Source of the DNA: CAIQQQ01 sp040399685
Lineage (GTDB): Bacteria; Pseudomonadota; Alphaproteobacteria; Acetobacterales; Acetobacteraceae
Length of the DNA stretch: 64,000 nt
Assembly (NCBI GenBank): GCA_040399685.1
Contig: JBBART010000003.1
Span: 1-64,000 of the forward strand
Direction of reading: 5' to 3'
A program made the translations under genes and the position numbers. A model generated the notes under the pieces. It was not told where the DNA came from, searched no databases, and saw nothing but the letters and a program-made list of their open reading frames with translations. This document shows, piece by piece, positions 24,275 to 34,113 of this stretch. Each line of letters begins with the position of its first letter. Within the stretch, counting starts at the first letter, position 1.

Positions 24275-25858
24275 TCAGGCGATCTCCATCGCGTCGGTGA
24301 TGGCGGCGGTGGGCTGGGCGATGGTGGCGGCGAAAGCGCGGGTGCGCGGCAGGATCTGATCCGCGAACACCTGGGCCGCGGCTGCCGCGGCCGATGGGGC
24401 ATCGGCACGGGCGGCAACCTTGGCGCACAGCCAGGCGGCGGTGAGGGTGCCGATGAGTTGAAGGAAGGCGTGGGCGCCGGCTTCGGCCGCGCGCGGGTCG
24501 GCCTGACGCAGCCAGGCGGCGGCGGCTTCGGCCTCGGTGACGGCAACACCAAGCGCGGGCGAGGCATCGGCGGCGATGTCGGCGAGCAGGGCGGCCACGG
24601 CCGCACCCTGGTCGCGTTGCAGGCCACGGCGCACGAGCGTGATGGCCTGGATGCCGTTGGTCCCTTCGTAGATGGGCGCGATGCGGGCGTCGCGCAGATG
24701 CTGAGCGGCGCCGGTTTCTTCCACGAAGCCCATGCCGCCATGCACTTGCACACCCATTGAGGCGGCTTCGACGCCGGCATCGGTGCACCAGGCCTTGGCG
24801 ACCGGGATCAGCAGCTGGGCGCGTGCTTCGTCGGCACCTGCGGCATACAGCGTCAACAGGCGACCTCCGAGGGCCAAGGCGCGCATCGTCCACAACATGC
24901 GGCGCACATCGGGGTGGTTTTCAATCGCACCGCCGCCCTGGGTGCGCATGGCGGCGAAACTGGCGGCGCGGCGAAAGGCCCGCTCGGCCACGGCAACGCC
25001 TTGCATGGCCACACCCAGCCGGGCGGCGTTCATCATGGCGAACATGCAGGGCAGGCCGCGATTGACGGCGCCGAGCAACTCGCCCGCCGCATTGTCGAAC
25101 GCCATGACACAGGTGGGGCTGGCGTGGATGCCCAGCTTATGTTCCAGCGACACGCATTCCACGCCGTTGCGGCTGCCGTCGGCGTTGAACTTGGGCACGG
25201 CGAACAGCGAGATGCCGGCGCTGCCGGCGGGGGCGTCCGGCAGGCGGGCCAGCACCATGTGCAGGATGTTGCCCGCCATCTCATGCTCGCCCCAGGTGAT
25301 GTAGATCTTCTGGCCGGTGATGGCGTAGCTGCCGTCCTCCTGCCTTTCCGCCTTGGTGCGCACGCCGGACAGGTCCGAGCCGGATTGTGGCTCGGTGAGG
25401 CACATGGTGCCGGTCCAGCTGCCGTCGATCATCGGCGCCATCAGGCGGGTTTGCTGGTCTGGCGTGCCGTGGGTGGACAGCAGGGCGATGGCGTCCTGCG
25501 TCAGCATGGGGCACAGGCCGAACGCCATGTTCGCGCTGGAAACTGGCTCGAACGCCGCCAGGGCCAGCACGTGGGACAGGCCTTGGCCGCCGTGGTCAGG
25601 GTCAGCCGCGATGCCGATCCAGCCGCCTTCGGCGTAGGTGCGGAAGGCTTCGGCGAAACCGGGTGGGCTGATGACGCGGCCATCGACCAGCTTGCTGCCG
25701 TGGCGGTCTCCCGGCCAGTCAAGCGGCGCCAGCACACCCTCGGCGGTGCGGGTAGCTTCTTCGAGCACGGCCAGTGTGTCTTCGTGCCCCATGGCGTCAA
25801 AGCCGAGGACCTCGTGCAGCAGCCAGGCGGTTTCGGCGGGCGGGATGCTGACGGCCAT
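24275..25858 (-). CDS. Acyl-CoA dehydrogenase
   Basis: A 527-residue FAD enzyme with the acyl-CoA dehydrogenase domain order. FAD/substrate motifs are TGTMCLTEPQSGSDLSGV and GQKIYITWGEHE, and IYEGTNGIQ holds the catalytic Glu. The N-terminal helical extension before the core and the length put it near the FadE/DmdC-like long-chain subfamily. It is the third gene of an apparent ispDF-permease-dehydrogenase run, 29 bases from the permease. It converges with lpxR-like at a gap of 20 bases. The acyl substrate is not evident. Confidence 0.9.
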   Translation of the reverse strand: MAVSIPPAETAWLLHEVLGFDAMGHEDTLAVLEEATRTAEGVLAPLDWPGDRHGSKLVDGRVISPPGFAEAFRTYAEGGWIGIAADPDHGGQGLSHVLALAAFEPVSSANMAFGLCPMLTQDAIALLSTHGTPDQQTRLMAPMIDGSWTGTMCLTEPQSGSDLSGVRTKAERQEDGSYAITGQKIYITWGEHEMAGNILHMVLARLPDAPAGSAGISLFAVPKFNADGSRNGVECVSLEHKLGIHASPTCVMAFDNAAGELLGAVNRGLPCMFAMMNAARLGVAMQGVAVAERAFRRAASFAAMRTQGGGAIENHPDVRRMLWTMRALALGGRLLTLYAAGADEARAQLLIPVAKAWCTDAGVEAASMGVQVHGGMGFVEETGAAQHLRDARIAPIYEGTNGIQAITLVRRGLQRDQGAAVAALLADIAADASPALGVAVTEAEAAAAWLRQADPRAAEAGAHAFLQLIGTLTAAWLCAKVAARADAPSAAAAAAQVFADQILPRTRAFAATIAQPTAAITDAMEIA

Positions 25859-25887
25859 GTGCGGGCTCTCCTCGATTTATGCTGGTG

Positions 25888-26793
25888 TTACGCCTGTCTC
25901 ACGCCTGGGGGAACTGTCTGACGTGTGGCCAGCCAGATCCCGACTGCCACCGGAATCACACCCAGCAGGTCCAGGGGATCGAGCTTTTCGCCCAATGCGG
26001 CCCAACTCATCAACAGTCCCAAAGGAGGCATCAGGAAATGAAGGGACGATGCAGCCGAGGCGGTGCCGCGGCTGAGCAGGAAGAACCAGAGCAGGAAGGC
26101 ACCCATCGAGATCACGAACACGAACCAAACCATGGCACCGAACAGCATCGGGGACGGCACGAACTGGCCGATTTGCTCACCCATCGCAGCGCCCGCCAGC
26201 AGCAGCGCCAAGCCGGCGCCCACCTGTTGCGCGCCGACGGCGACCACCAGATCCACGCCGGGGGCGATTCGCTTGTAGAGCAGCGTGCCGAACGTCATCG
26301 CCACCATGCCCAGGCCAATCATGGCGATGCCGATCGGGTCCTCGCCCGTCACCACAATGCGGTTGCGCACCACGAAGGCAGCGCCGGCAAAGCCCAAGGC
26401 AAGGCCGGCAAGTTTGCGCCAGGTCATGCGCTCGCCCAGCATCGGCACCGCCAACACAGAGACAAGGATGGGGTTGAGGGAGGCAATGATGGTGGCCAGC
26501 CCGCCGGACACACTGCGCATGCCCAGCCATGCCAACCCCTGATACCCGCCCTGGTTCAGAACGCCGAGTGCCACCAAGGCGAGCCACGGGACCGGCCCCG
26601 CGTGTCGCAGGCGACCGGTCGCCGCGGCAAACCCCAGCAGCAGGATGGCGGCGATGCTGAAGCGGAACCCCAGGAACAGCAGCGGCGGCCCTGCCGACAT
26701 AGCGAGCTTGGCGGCCGGGAAGGCCGAGCTCCAGGTCAGGCAGAACAGCAGCACCAGGACCAGATACACCGGCTTTGACATCGGCCGGGACAT
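25888..26793 (-). CDS. EamA/DMT-family permease
   Basis: A 301-residue membrane protein with about ten hydrophobic helices arranged as two EamA repeats. The N-terminal LLFCLTWSSAFPAAKLA is typical of RhaT/EamA drug-metabolite transporters. It likely exports or imports a small metabolite in the inner membrane; the substrate is unknown. The ATG at 26793 lies five bases after ispDF, and a second ATG at 26781 is possible. Probably co-transcribed with ispDF. Confidence 0.88.
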   Translation of the reverse strand: MSRPMSKPVYLVLVLLFCLTWSSAFPAAKLAMSAGPPLLFLGFRFSIAAILLLGFAAATGRLRHAGPVPWLALVALGVLNQGGYQGLAWLGMRSVSGGLATIIASLNPILVSVLAVPMLGERMTWRKLAGLALGFAGAAFVVRNRIVVTGEDPIGIAMIGLGMVAMTFGTLLYKRIAPGVDLVVAVGAQQVGAGLALLLAGAAMGEQIGQFVPSPMLFGAMVWFVFVISMGAFLLWFFLLSRGTASAASSLHFLMPPLGLLMSWAALGEKLDPLDLLGVIPVAVGIWLATRQTVPPGVRQA

Positions 26794-26798
26794 GCGGG

Positions 26799-27947
26799 TT
26801 ATGCCGGCAGCAGGATCATCACGGCGGCCTGGGCGGCAATGCCCTCCATACGGCCGGTGAAGCCGAGCCGTTCGGAGGTGGTGGCCTTTACCGACACGCG
26901 GCTTGCATCGATGCCCATGATGTTGGCGAGGCGGGCGATCATGGCCGGTGCGTGCGGCGTGATCTTGGGCTGTTCGCAGATCAGCGTGACATCCACATTG
27001 GAGATGCGACCGCCGCGTGCGGTGACGCGACCGGCGGCGTGGGTGAGGAATCGGGCCGAATCGGCGTCTTTCCACTGGTTTTCGCTGGGCGGGAAATGGC
27101 GGCCGATATCGCCCTCTGCCAGCGCGCCATAGATGGCGTCGCACAGGGCGTGAATGCCCACATCGGCGTCTGAATGGCCGGACAGGCCGCGTGCGTGCGG
27201 CACGTCGATGCCGCACAGGATCAGCTTGCGGTCTTCCACCAGCACATGCACGTCGTAGCCGGTGCCGACACGTGGTTCCATCATTGGCATGGGCGCAAGA
27301 ATCCTCTCAAGGCGGGAATGGTCTTCGGGGTAGGTGAGCTTGATGTTGTCCTCATGTCCCGCGACCAGGGCCACTTGGTGGCCGGCGGCTTCAAGGATGG
27401 AGGCGTCATCGGTGGCGCCGGCGGGCGCCTGGCGGTGCAGGTCCAGCAGCAGGGCGAAGGTGAAGGCCTGGGGCGTTTGGGCGCGAAACAGCCCTTCGCG
27501 GGAGACGGTGGCGGCAATGACACCGCCTTCGCCGCGTTTGAGCGTGTCGGCCACCGGCACGGCGGGGATGGCGCCCTGGTGGGTGGCGAGGGCGGCGAGG
27601 AGGGCTTGGATCGTGCCGTCTGGCACCACCGGGCGGGCGGCGTCATGCACCAGCACGATATCGGGCGCGCTGGGGACCAGGGCCTCCAGACCGGCGCGCA
27701 CCGATTCCTGGCGGGTGGCGCCGCCCTGGATCGTGGGCAGATGGGCGATGCCGGCCAGGGCTGCGTCGATCGGCACTGCGTCACCCACCGGCTGGATGAG
27801 GATTCCGGCGCGCTGGAATGCCTCGGCCGCATGGCGGATGATGGGCTTGCCGACAATTTCGACAAACTGCTTGGGGGTCGGCGCGCCGAAGCGGCTGCCG
27901 GTGCCGGCGCCGACCAGCAACACGGCGATGCGGGGGGAATGGGTCAT
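26799..27947 (-). CDS. ispDF: Bifunctional IspD/IspF of the MEP isoprenoid pathway
   Basis: A 382-residue fusion. Residues 1 to about 225 are IspD (LLVGAGTGSRFGAPTPKQF, VLVHDAARP), which makes CDP-methylerythritol. Residues from about 230 are IspF (GTGYDVHVL with metal ligands, SGHSDADVGIHALCDA, SVKATTSERLGF), which forms the cyclic diphosphate. IspDF fusions are common in alphaproteobacteria. The start MTHSPRIAVLL at 27947 is chosen over an upstream extension without support. Divergent from dusB. Confidence 0.95.
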   Translation of the reverse strand: MTHSPRIAVLLVGAGTGSRFGAPTPKQFVEIVGKPIIRHAAEAFQRAGILIQPVGDAVPIDAALAGIAHLPTIQGGATRQESVRAGLEALVPSAPDIVLVHDAARPVVPDGTIQALLAALATHQGAIPAVPVADTLKRGEGGVIAATVSREGLFRAQTPQAFTFALLLDLHRQAPAGATDDASILEAAGHQVALVAGHEDNIKLTYPEDHSRLERILAPMPMMEPRVGTGYDVHVLVEDRKLILCGIDVPHARGLSGHSDADVGIHALCDAIYGALAEGDIGRHFPPSENQWKDADSARFLTHAAGRVTARGGRISNVDVTLICEQPKITPHAPAMIARLANIMGIDASRVSVKATTSERLGFTGRMEGIAAQAAVMILLPA

Positions 27948-28058
27948 GATGTCGCAAACTGTCCAAGCGCGGCGCACCCGTCAATGTAGGGCGTCGTTCC
28001 TGATGCGCGTTCGTGAGGCTCCATTGCGCGGCGCGGCGCGTGGCACTACTTTGCTTAA

Positions 28059-29132
28059 ATGATAGGCAGTTCCCCCGCACCGGCTCCGAGTCCCGCAACC
28101 GCCGCACTTCCGCCCATCGTGCTGGGGCCGGTCGTGATTGAAACCCCGGTGATTTTAGCGCCGATGTCCGGTGTTACGGACCTTCCGTTCCGCCGCCTGG
28201 CGCGGGATCTGGGAGCGTCGCTGGTTGTATCCGAAATGATCGCATCCTGGGCGATGGTGCGCGAAAATGCGGCGACGTTGCGCATGGCGACGTTGGACGG
28301 GGCGCCGTCATCCATCCAGCTGGCCGGCTGCGACCCGGTGGCGATGGCCGAGGCGGCGCGGATTGCCGCCAGCCGCGGGGCGGATCTGATCGACATCAAT
28401 TTCGGCTGCCCGGTGAAGAAGGTGGCGGTGGGCCAGATGGCCGGCAGCGCGCTGATGCGCGACGAAATCGGGGCGGCGCGCATTCTGGAGGCCGTGGTCA
28501 AGGCTGTGGATGTGCCGGTGACGCTGAAGATGCGCATGGGGTGGGACCACAACACGCTGAACGCGCCGAAGCTGGGCCGCATCGCCGAGGAATGCGGCAT
28601 TCGGATGCTGACCGTGCATGGCCGCACCCGCCAGATGTTCTACACCGGCGTGGCCGACTGGGACTTCATCCGGGAGGTGAAGGAGGCCGTCAGCCTGCCG
28701 GTGATCGCCAATGGCGACATCGTGTCCGAGGAGGACGCCACCGAGGCGCTGCGGCGGTCCGGGGCGGACGGGGTGATGATCGGCCGTGGCGCCTACGGCA
28801 GGCCGTGGGCGCCGGCGCATATCGGCCATTTCCTGCGCACCGGCGAGCGTCTCCCGGAGCCGGATCTGGCCACCCAGAAATCCATCCTGCTGCGGCATTA
28901 CCACGCCATGCTGGCCCATTTCGGTGCCGAGCCTGGCATGCGGCTCGCCCGCAAGCACATCGCCTGGTATTCGCGCGGTTTGTGGGGCTCGGCTGATTTC
29001 CGTACCACCGCAATGCGCACCAACACCATCCCCGAGGTTCTGGACTTGATCGATCGCTTTTACGACCCGCTGATCGAACGCGGCGAAGTGCGGGCTGACA
29101 CCCGCGCCCAGTCGTTGGCGGAGGCGGCATGA
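28059..29132 (+). CDS. dusB: tRNA-dihydrouridine synthase DusB (NifR3)
   Basis: A 357-residue FMN enzyme that reduces uridines in tRNA. APMSGVTDLPFRRLARD, DINFGCPVKKV with the catalytic Cys, TLKMRMGWD, TVHGRTR and ANGDI are all present. It heads the classic alphaproteobacterial nifR3-ntrB-ntrC arrangement and overlaps the ntrB start by four bases. The N-terminal 20 residues are low complexity; a GTG at 28119 is an alternative start. Confidence 0.95.
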   Translation: MIGSSPAPAPSPATAALPPIVLGPVVIETPVILAPMSGVTDLPFRRLARDLGASLVVSEMIASWAMVRENAATLRMATLDGAPSSIQLAGCDPVAMAEAARIAASRGADLIDINFGCPVKKVAVGQMAGSALMRDEIGAARILEAVVKAVDVPVTLKMRMGWDHNTLNAPKLGRIAEECGIRMLTVHGRTRQMFYTGVADWDFIREVKEAVSLPVIANGDIVSEEDATEALRRSGADGVMIGRGAYGRPWAPAHIGHFLRTGERLPEPDLATQKSILLRHYHAMLAHFGAEPGMRLARKHIAWYSRGLWGSADFRTTAMRTNTIPEVLDLIDRFYDPLIERGEVRADTRAQSLAEAA

Positions 29133-30277
29133 ACACCCCGGTTCGCTCCATGTTCGCCGTCGTCACGCGGCGTCCCCCATCCGATCAGGGGATCGACCCG
29201 TCAGCCTTGCTGTCCGCCATGCCGGTCCCGGTGGTGGTGTTGACGGCTGAGAACCGCTTTCGTTTCATCAATCAGGCCGGCGAGCAGTTTTTCGGCCTTT
29301 CCACGTCGCAGTTGATCGGCATGCGGCTGGCCGACCTGCTGCCCGAGGACAGCCCGATCTACGCGCTGATCGCCCAGGTGCGGCTGGCGGACGTGACGAT
29401 CTCCGATCACGACATGAATTTTGAAAGCCCGCGCCTGCGCAAGGCCGGCATCACCGTGCAGGCCTCGCCGCTGCCGGAGGAGCCAGGTGCGGTGGTGCTG
29501 GTGTTGCAGGACGCCTCCGCCGCCCGCGCCCTGGACAGGCAGATGACGTTTCGTTCGGCTGCCCGCTCGGTCACCGGCATGGCTGCCATTTTGGCGCATG
29601 AGGTCAAGAACCCGCTCTCTGGCATTCGTGGCGCCGCCCAGCTTCTGGAAGCCAGCGTCAATGAGGCGGATCGGGAGTTGACTGTGCTCATCCGCGAGGA
29701 GGCCGACCGCATTCGCGATCTGGTCGACCGCATGGAGGTGTTCGGTGAAAAGCCGATCGAGCGCAGCGCGGTCAACATCCACCGCGTGCTGGAACGGGTG
29801 CGCCGCCTGGCCCAGACGAGCTTTGCTGCCCATATCAATGTGCGCGAGGTCTATGACCCCAGCCTGCCATCGGTGTTCGGCAACCGTGACCAACTGGTGC
29901 AGGTGGTGCTGAATCTGGTCAAGAATGCTGCTGAATCAATCACTTCCGGCGAGACCGCCATGCATGGTGAGATCATTCTCACCACCGCCTACCAGCATGG
30001 CGTGCGACTGGCTGTGCCGGGCACCAATCACCGCATGCATCTGCCGCTGGTGGTGAGCGTGCGCGACAACGGCCCAGGAATTCCAGACGACATCATGCCC
30101 AACCTGTTCGACCCGTTCGTGACCTCCAAGGCCACCGGCAGCGGGCTCGGGCTGGCGCTCGTCGCCAAGATCATCGCCGACCATGGCGGATTGATCGAGG
30201 TTGACAGCAAGCCGGGGCGCACCGAATTCCGGTTGCACCTGCCCATGCTCCAGGACGATCCGAACGACGCGCTCTGA
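29129..30277 (+). CDS. ntrB: Nitrogen regulation sensor kinase NtrB
   Basis: A 382-residue cytoplasmic histidine kinase. A PAS domain covers residues about 30-135, the HisKA box has His157 (LAHEVKNPLSGIRG), and the HATPase has NLVKNAAESI, VRDNGPGIP and GSGLGLALV. NtrB phosphorylates NtrC under nitrogen limitation and is switched by PII protein. It overlaps dusB by four bases and precedes ntrC by 63 bases. Confidence 0.95.
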   Translation: MNTPVRSMFAVVTRRPPSDQGIDPSALLSAMPVPVVVLTAENRFRFINQAGEQFFGLSTSQLIGMRLADLLPEDSPIYALIAQVRLADVTISDHDMNFESPRLRKAGITVQASPLPEEPGAVVLVLQDASAARALDRQMTFRSAARSVTGMAAILAHEVKNPLSGIRGAAQLLEASVNEADRELTVLIREEADRIRDLVDRMEVFGEKPIERSAVNIHRVLERVRRLAQTSFAAHINVREVYDPSLPSVFGNRDQLVQVVLNLVKNAAESITSGETAMHGEIILTTAYQHGVRLAVPGTNHRMHLPLVVSVRDNGPGIPDDIMPNLFDPFVTSKATGSGLGLALVAKIIADHGGLIEVDSKPGRTEFRLHLPMLQDDPNDAL

Positions 30278-30340
30278 CGTTGGGTTTCGTTTCACATCAT
30301 TTCTAAAGACGCCCGCAAGGGCCTGATTTTCAGGGATACC

Positions 30341-31819
30341 ATGACCCCTCCTACCGTGCTGATCGCCGATGACGACCGTTCTATCCGAACGGTGCTGACC
30401 CAGGCGCTGGGCCGGGCCGGCTACCAGGTGCGCAGCACGTCCAACGCCGCCACGCTGTGGCGCTGGGTGGAAGACGGCGAAGGCGATCTGGTGATCACCG
30501 ACGTGGTGATGCCCGATGAGAACGGTCTGGACCTCATCCCGCGCATCAAGCGCCTGCGCCCGGATCTGCGGGTGATCGTGATGTCGGCGCAGTCCACGTT
30601 GATGACGGCGGTGAAGGCGGCGCAACGCGGCGCGTTCGAATATCTGCCCAAGCCGTTCGATCTGAAGGAATTGCTGTCCGTCGTCAGCCGCGCCCTGTCT
30701 GCGCCCGCCCCGGCGGTGCCGCAGGTGGCGGTGCCGGAGAACGAGGAAAAGCTGCCGCTGATCGGCCGTGGCCCGGCGATGCAGGAAATTTATCGCACCA
30801 TCGCCCGCCTGACGACCGCGGACCTGACGGTGATGATCAATGGCGAAAGCGGCACCGGCAAGGAACTGGTCGCACGCGCGTTACATGATTACGGCCGTCG
30901 CCGTGGCGGGCCGTTCGTGGCCATCAATATGGCCGCCATCCCGCGTGAACTGATCGAAAGCGAGTTGTTCGGCCATGAACGGGGCGCCTTCACCGGCGCC
31001 ACCAATCGCAACCAGGGCCGGTTCGAGCAGGCCAATGGCGGCACGTTGTTCCTCGACGAGATCGGCGACATGCCGCCCGAGGCGCAGACGCGACTGTTGC
31101 GGGTGTTGCAGGAGGGCGAGTTCACCACGGTCGGCGGGCGTTCGCCGATCCGCGCCAATGTGCGCATCATCGCCGCCACCCACCGCGATCTGCGCGCGGC
31201 CATCCGTCAGGGCTCGTTTCGCGAAGACCTGTTCTACCGCCTGTGCGTGGTGCCCATCCGGCTGCCGCCCTTGCGGGAGCGGACCGAGGATGTCCCGGAT
31301 CTGGCGCGCCATTTCCTCGACCGCGCCCGCGCCGATGGCCTGCCGGGCAAAAGCCTCGATCAAAGCGCGATTGACGCGCTGCGTGCCTATCGTTGGCCGG
31401 GCAATGTGCGCGAACTGGAAAACGTGATGCGCCGGCTTGCGGCGTTGTGCCCGGAGGAGGTGATCACCGCCGATATCGTGCAGCCCGAACTCTATGAGGG
31501 CGATGGTGGTGACTACGCCCCGGGGGCGATGGCAGGTGGCACTGGCGGCTCGGCGTCGGTGTCAGACGGACCTGAACCGCTTTCACGCGCCGTTGAGCGG
31601 CATATCCGCACCTTCCTGGCCGCACACAAGGACGGCGAGGGACCATCCGACATCTATGAGCAGGTTCTGGCCGAAATCGAGCGTCCCTTGATCCAGATGA
31701 CGCTGGCGGCCACACGCGGCAACCAGATCAAGGCGGCCTCCATGCTGGGGTTGAACCGGAACACGCTGCGCAAGAAGATTCGGGATCTCGACATTCCGGT
31801 CATCCGGGGGATTGCCTGA
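30341..31819 (+). CDS. ntrC: Nitrogen regulation response regulator NtrC
   Basis: A 492-residue sigma-54 activator. The receiver has Asp54 (LVITDVVMPDENG) and Lys near 104 (LPKPF). The AAA+ domain has GESGTGKELVARALH, the sigma-54-contacting GAFTGA loop and LFLDEIGDMP. The C-terminus is a Fis-type helix-turn-helix (NQIKAASMLGLNRNTLRKKI). All key motifs are intact. It activates nitrogen-scavenging genes, possibly including the ABC operon at 48.8 kb. Confidence 0.96.
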   Translation: MTPPTVLIADDDRSIRTVLTQALGRAGYQVRSTSNAATLWRWVEDGEGDLVITDVVMPDENGLDLIPRIKRLRPDLRVIVMSAQSTLMTAVKAAQRGAFEYLPKPFDLKELLSVVSRALSAPAPAVPQVAVPENEEKLPLIGRGPAMQEIYRTIARLTTADLTVMINGESGTGKELVARALHDYGRRRGGPFVAINMAAIPRELIESELFGHERGAFTGATNRNQGRFEQANGGTLFLDEIGDMPPEAQTRLLRVLQEGEFTTVGGRSPIRANVRIIAATHRDLRAAIRQGSFREDLFYRLCVVPIRLPPLRERTEDVPDLARHFLDRARADGLPGKSLDQSAIDALRAYRWPGNVRELENVMRRLAALCPEEVITADIVQPELYEGDGGDYAPGAMAGGTGGSASVSDGPEPLSRAVERHIRTFLAAHKDGEGPSDIYEQVLAEIERPLIQMTLAATRGNQIKAASMLGLNRNTLRKKIRDLDIPVIRGIA

Positions 31820-31824
31820 ACACG

Positions 31825-34113
31825 TTGCACCAACCTGGTGCCGGCGACGGCGCCGCCGACAGCGGGGACTTTGCGCCTGGCACGGTGAAACGCGTGCGAC
31901 GGACGCTCGGCGAAATCCTGCTGGGCCGGGTTTTCACGTTGGTGCTGGCCGTTTTGGCCCTGGCGCTCGGGGTGGCCACGTTCGTTGTTCTGTCTGGTGG
32001 TCTCCAGTTGGGCGTGCGCGGCGATTCCTTGGTCTATGCGCTGGTGATTGCCAACCTGGTGGTGCTGCTGCCGCTGGGTCTGCTACTCGTTGTGCGGCTG
32101 GTGCGGGTGTGGGTGGAGCGCCGACGTGGTTCGGCCGGCTCGCGGCTGCATGTGCGCCTTGTGGTGCTGTTCGGCGTTGTGGCCGTCACGCCCGCGATTG
32201 TGGTGGCTGTGTTCGCCACGTTCTTTTTCAATCTCGGCATCCAGACCTGGTTCAACGACCGGGTGCGCACGGCGCTGCATGAAAGCCTGCAGGCAAGCCA
32301 GGGCTATCTGGAGGAACATCGCAACCATATCCGTGCCGATGCCGTTGGGATGTCCAATGACATCCTTCGCGCCATGGACGAACTTCGCAATGACCCGAAC
32401 GCCTTTGGGCAGGTCCTGTACGACCAGACCGTTCTGCGCGGTCTGGCGGAAGCGGTGATCTACGAGCCGACGACCAGCCAGGTGATTGCCTCAACCGGCG
32501 CGATGGGCGGCTTTGGCGCTGATCCGCCGCCCTCATGGGCCTTGGGATTGGCCACCAGCGGTGACGTTGCGGTGTTCGGCGAGGAGAGCAAGCGCGTGCG
32601 GGCGCTGGTGCAGATGGACAGCAAGCCGCCGCTGATGCTGTTGATCAGCCGGCCGGTGGATGTGCAGATCCTCGATCATATGAGCCACACCGAGCAGGCG
32701 GTGGCTGAATATGACCGGCTGGACGAGAACCGGGCCGGATTGCAGCTGACATTCGTGCTGATCTTCGCGGTCGTGGCGCTGCTGGTGCTGTCGGCCGCCG
32801 TGCTGATCGGGCTGCTGCTGGCCAACCAGATCGCCCGGCCGATCGGGCGCCTGATCTTTGCCGCCGAGCGTATTCGGGCCGGGGACCTGACGACCCGGGT
32901 GCCAGAAAGTGCCTCCGATGACGAGGTGGCCGATCTCAGCAGGGCCTTTAACCGCATGACCGGTCAGCTCTCGGCCCAGCGCGGCGAACTGATGGATGCC
33001 TATGGCCAGATCGACCAGCGCCGCCGCTTTACCGAGGCCGTGCTGTCGGGCGTGTCCGCGGGGGTAATCGGGCTGGACCGGCAAGGCGCCATCGAATTGC
33101 CGAACCGGGCCGCATCTTCATTGCTCGGCCAGGACCTGCTGGTCGCCATCGGCCGCAAGTTGGTGGAGGTGGCGCCGGAATTCGGTGGTTTGATCGCCGC
33201 AGCCCTGGCGCATCCGCAGATGCCCCATACCGCTGAATTGGAGATTGGCCCCGCCACCGCGCGACGCACCTTGCTGGTGCGGATCGGGGCGGACCGCGCC
33301 GATATCGAGGCGAGCCAGGACGGCCAGCCGCCCGCGCGCGGATTTGTGGCCACGTTCGACGACATCACCCAGCTTCAGGCCGCCCAGCGCAAGGCAGCCT
33401 GGGCCGATGTGGCGCGTCGGATCGCCCATGAGATCAAGAACCCGCTGACGCCCATCCAGTTGTCCGCAGAACGCCTCAAGCGCCGCTTTGCCCGCGAGAT
33501 CACGTCTGATCCGGAGACATTCATCCAATGCGCCGACACGATTGTGCGCTCGGTGGGTGATATTGGCCGCATGGTCGATGAATTCTCCGCCTTCGCGCGC
33601 ATGCCGCTGCCGGTGATCACGCCGAGCGACCTGTCGCGCGTGGTGCGTGAGGCGATGGTGCTGCAACGCCAGGCCCATCCGGAGATTGCCTGGACCACCC
33701 ATATTCCCGACCAGGGCCCCATCGTTGCGTGCGACCGGCGCCAGATGGGGCAGGCATTGACCAATCTGTTGCAGAACGCCGCTGATGCGGTGGCCATGCG
33801 CGTGCGCGACGAAGGCCCGGCCGGCGCCATTCAGGTGGCCATCATCGAGGCCGATGGCGAAATACGCATCACCGTCAGCGATGATGGCGTGGGCCTGCCC
33901 GACGGGGATCGCGGCCGGTTGGCCGAGCCTTATGTGACTCACAAGCCAAAGGGGACGGGATTGGGTTTGGCGATCGTGAAAAAGATCATGGAGGACCACG
34001 ACGGGCGGATCATGCTGGAGGACAATCCAGATGGTCCCGGCGCTGTGGTGACGTTGTGCCTCAAGGCGAAGACGTCGCCCGAAACCGAGCGGGGAGAGAC
34101 CGATGCCGCATGA
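31825..34113 (+). CDS. ntrY: Nitrogen regulation sensor kinase NtrY
   Basis: A 762-residue membrane histidine kinase. Several N-terminal transmembrane helices (residues about 30-150), a periplasmic part, another helix near 310-335, a HAMP segment, a PAS domain and HisKA with His535 (RRIAHEIKNPLTPIQLS) are followed by an HATPase (NLLQNAADAV, GTGLGLAIV). The first possible start is a TTG at 31825; GTG at 31885 would also leave all domains. It lies five bases after ntrC and overlaps ntrX by 11 bases. Confidence 0.93.
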   Translation: MHQPGAGDGAADSGDFAPGTVKRVRRTLGEILLGRVFTLVLAVLALALGVATFVVLSGGLQLGVRGDSLVYALVIANLVVLLPLGLLLVVRLVRVWVERRRGSAGSRLHVRLVVLFGVVAVTPAIVVAVFATFFFNLGIQTWFNDRVRTALHESLQASQGYLEEHRNHIRADAVGMSNDILRAMDELRNDPNAFGQVLYDQTVLRGLAEAVIYEPTTSQVIASTGAMGGFGADPPPSWALGLATSGDVAVFGEESKRVRALVQMDSKPPLMLLISRPVDVQILDHMSHTEQAVAEYDRLDENRAGLQLTFVLIFAVVALLVLSAAVLIGLLLANQIARPIGRLIFAAERIRAGDLTTRVPESASDDEVADLSRAFNRMTGQLSAQRGELMDAYGQIDQRRRFTEAVLSGVSAGVIGLDRQGAIELPNRAASSLLGQDLLVAIGRKLVEVAPEFGGLIAAALAHPQMPHTAELEIGPATARRTLLVRIGADRADIEASQDGQPPARGFVATFDDITQLQAAQRKAAWADVARRIAHEIKNPLTPIQLSAERLKRRFAREITSDPETFIQCADTIVRSVGDIGRMVDEFSAFARMPLPVITPSDLSRVVREAMVLQRQAHPEIAWTTHIPDQGPIVACDRRQMGQALTNLLQNAADAVAMRVRDEGPAGAIQVAIIEADGEIRITVSDDGVGLPDGDRGRLAEPYVTHKPKGTGLGLAIVKKIMEDHDGRIMLEDNPDGPGAVVTLCLKAKTSPETERGETDAA

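Noticed and set aside
28042..28056. TGGCAC...TTGCTT, a sigma-54-like site just before dusB
   Set aside because: GG and GC are one base too close for the strict -24/-12 spacing, and the predicted transcript would start inside the proposed coding region.
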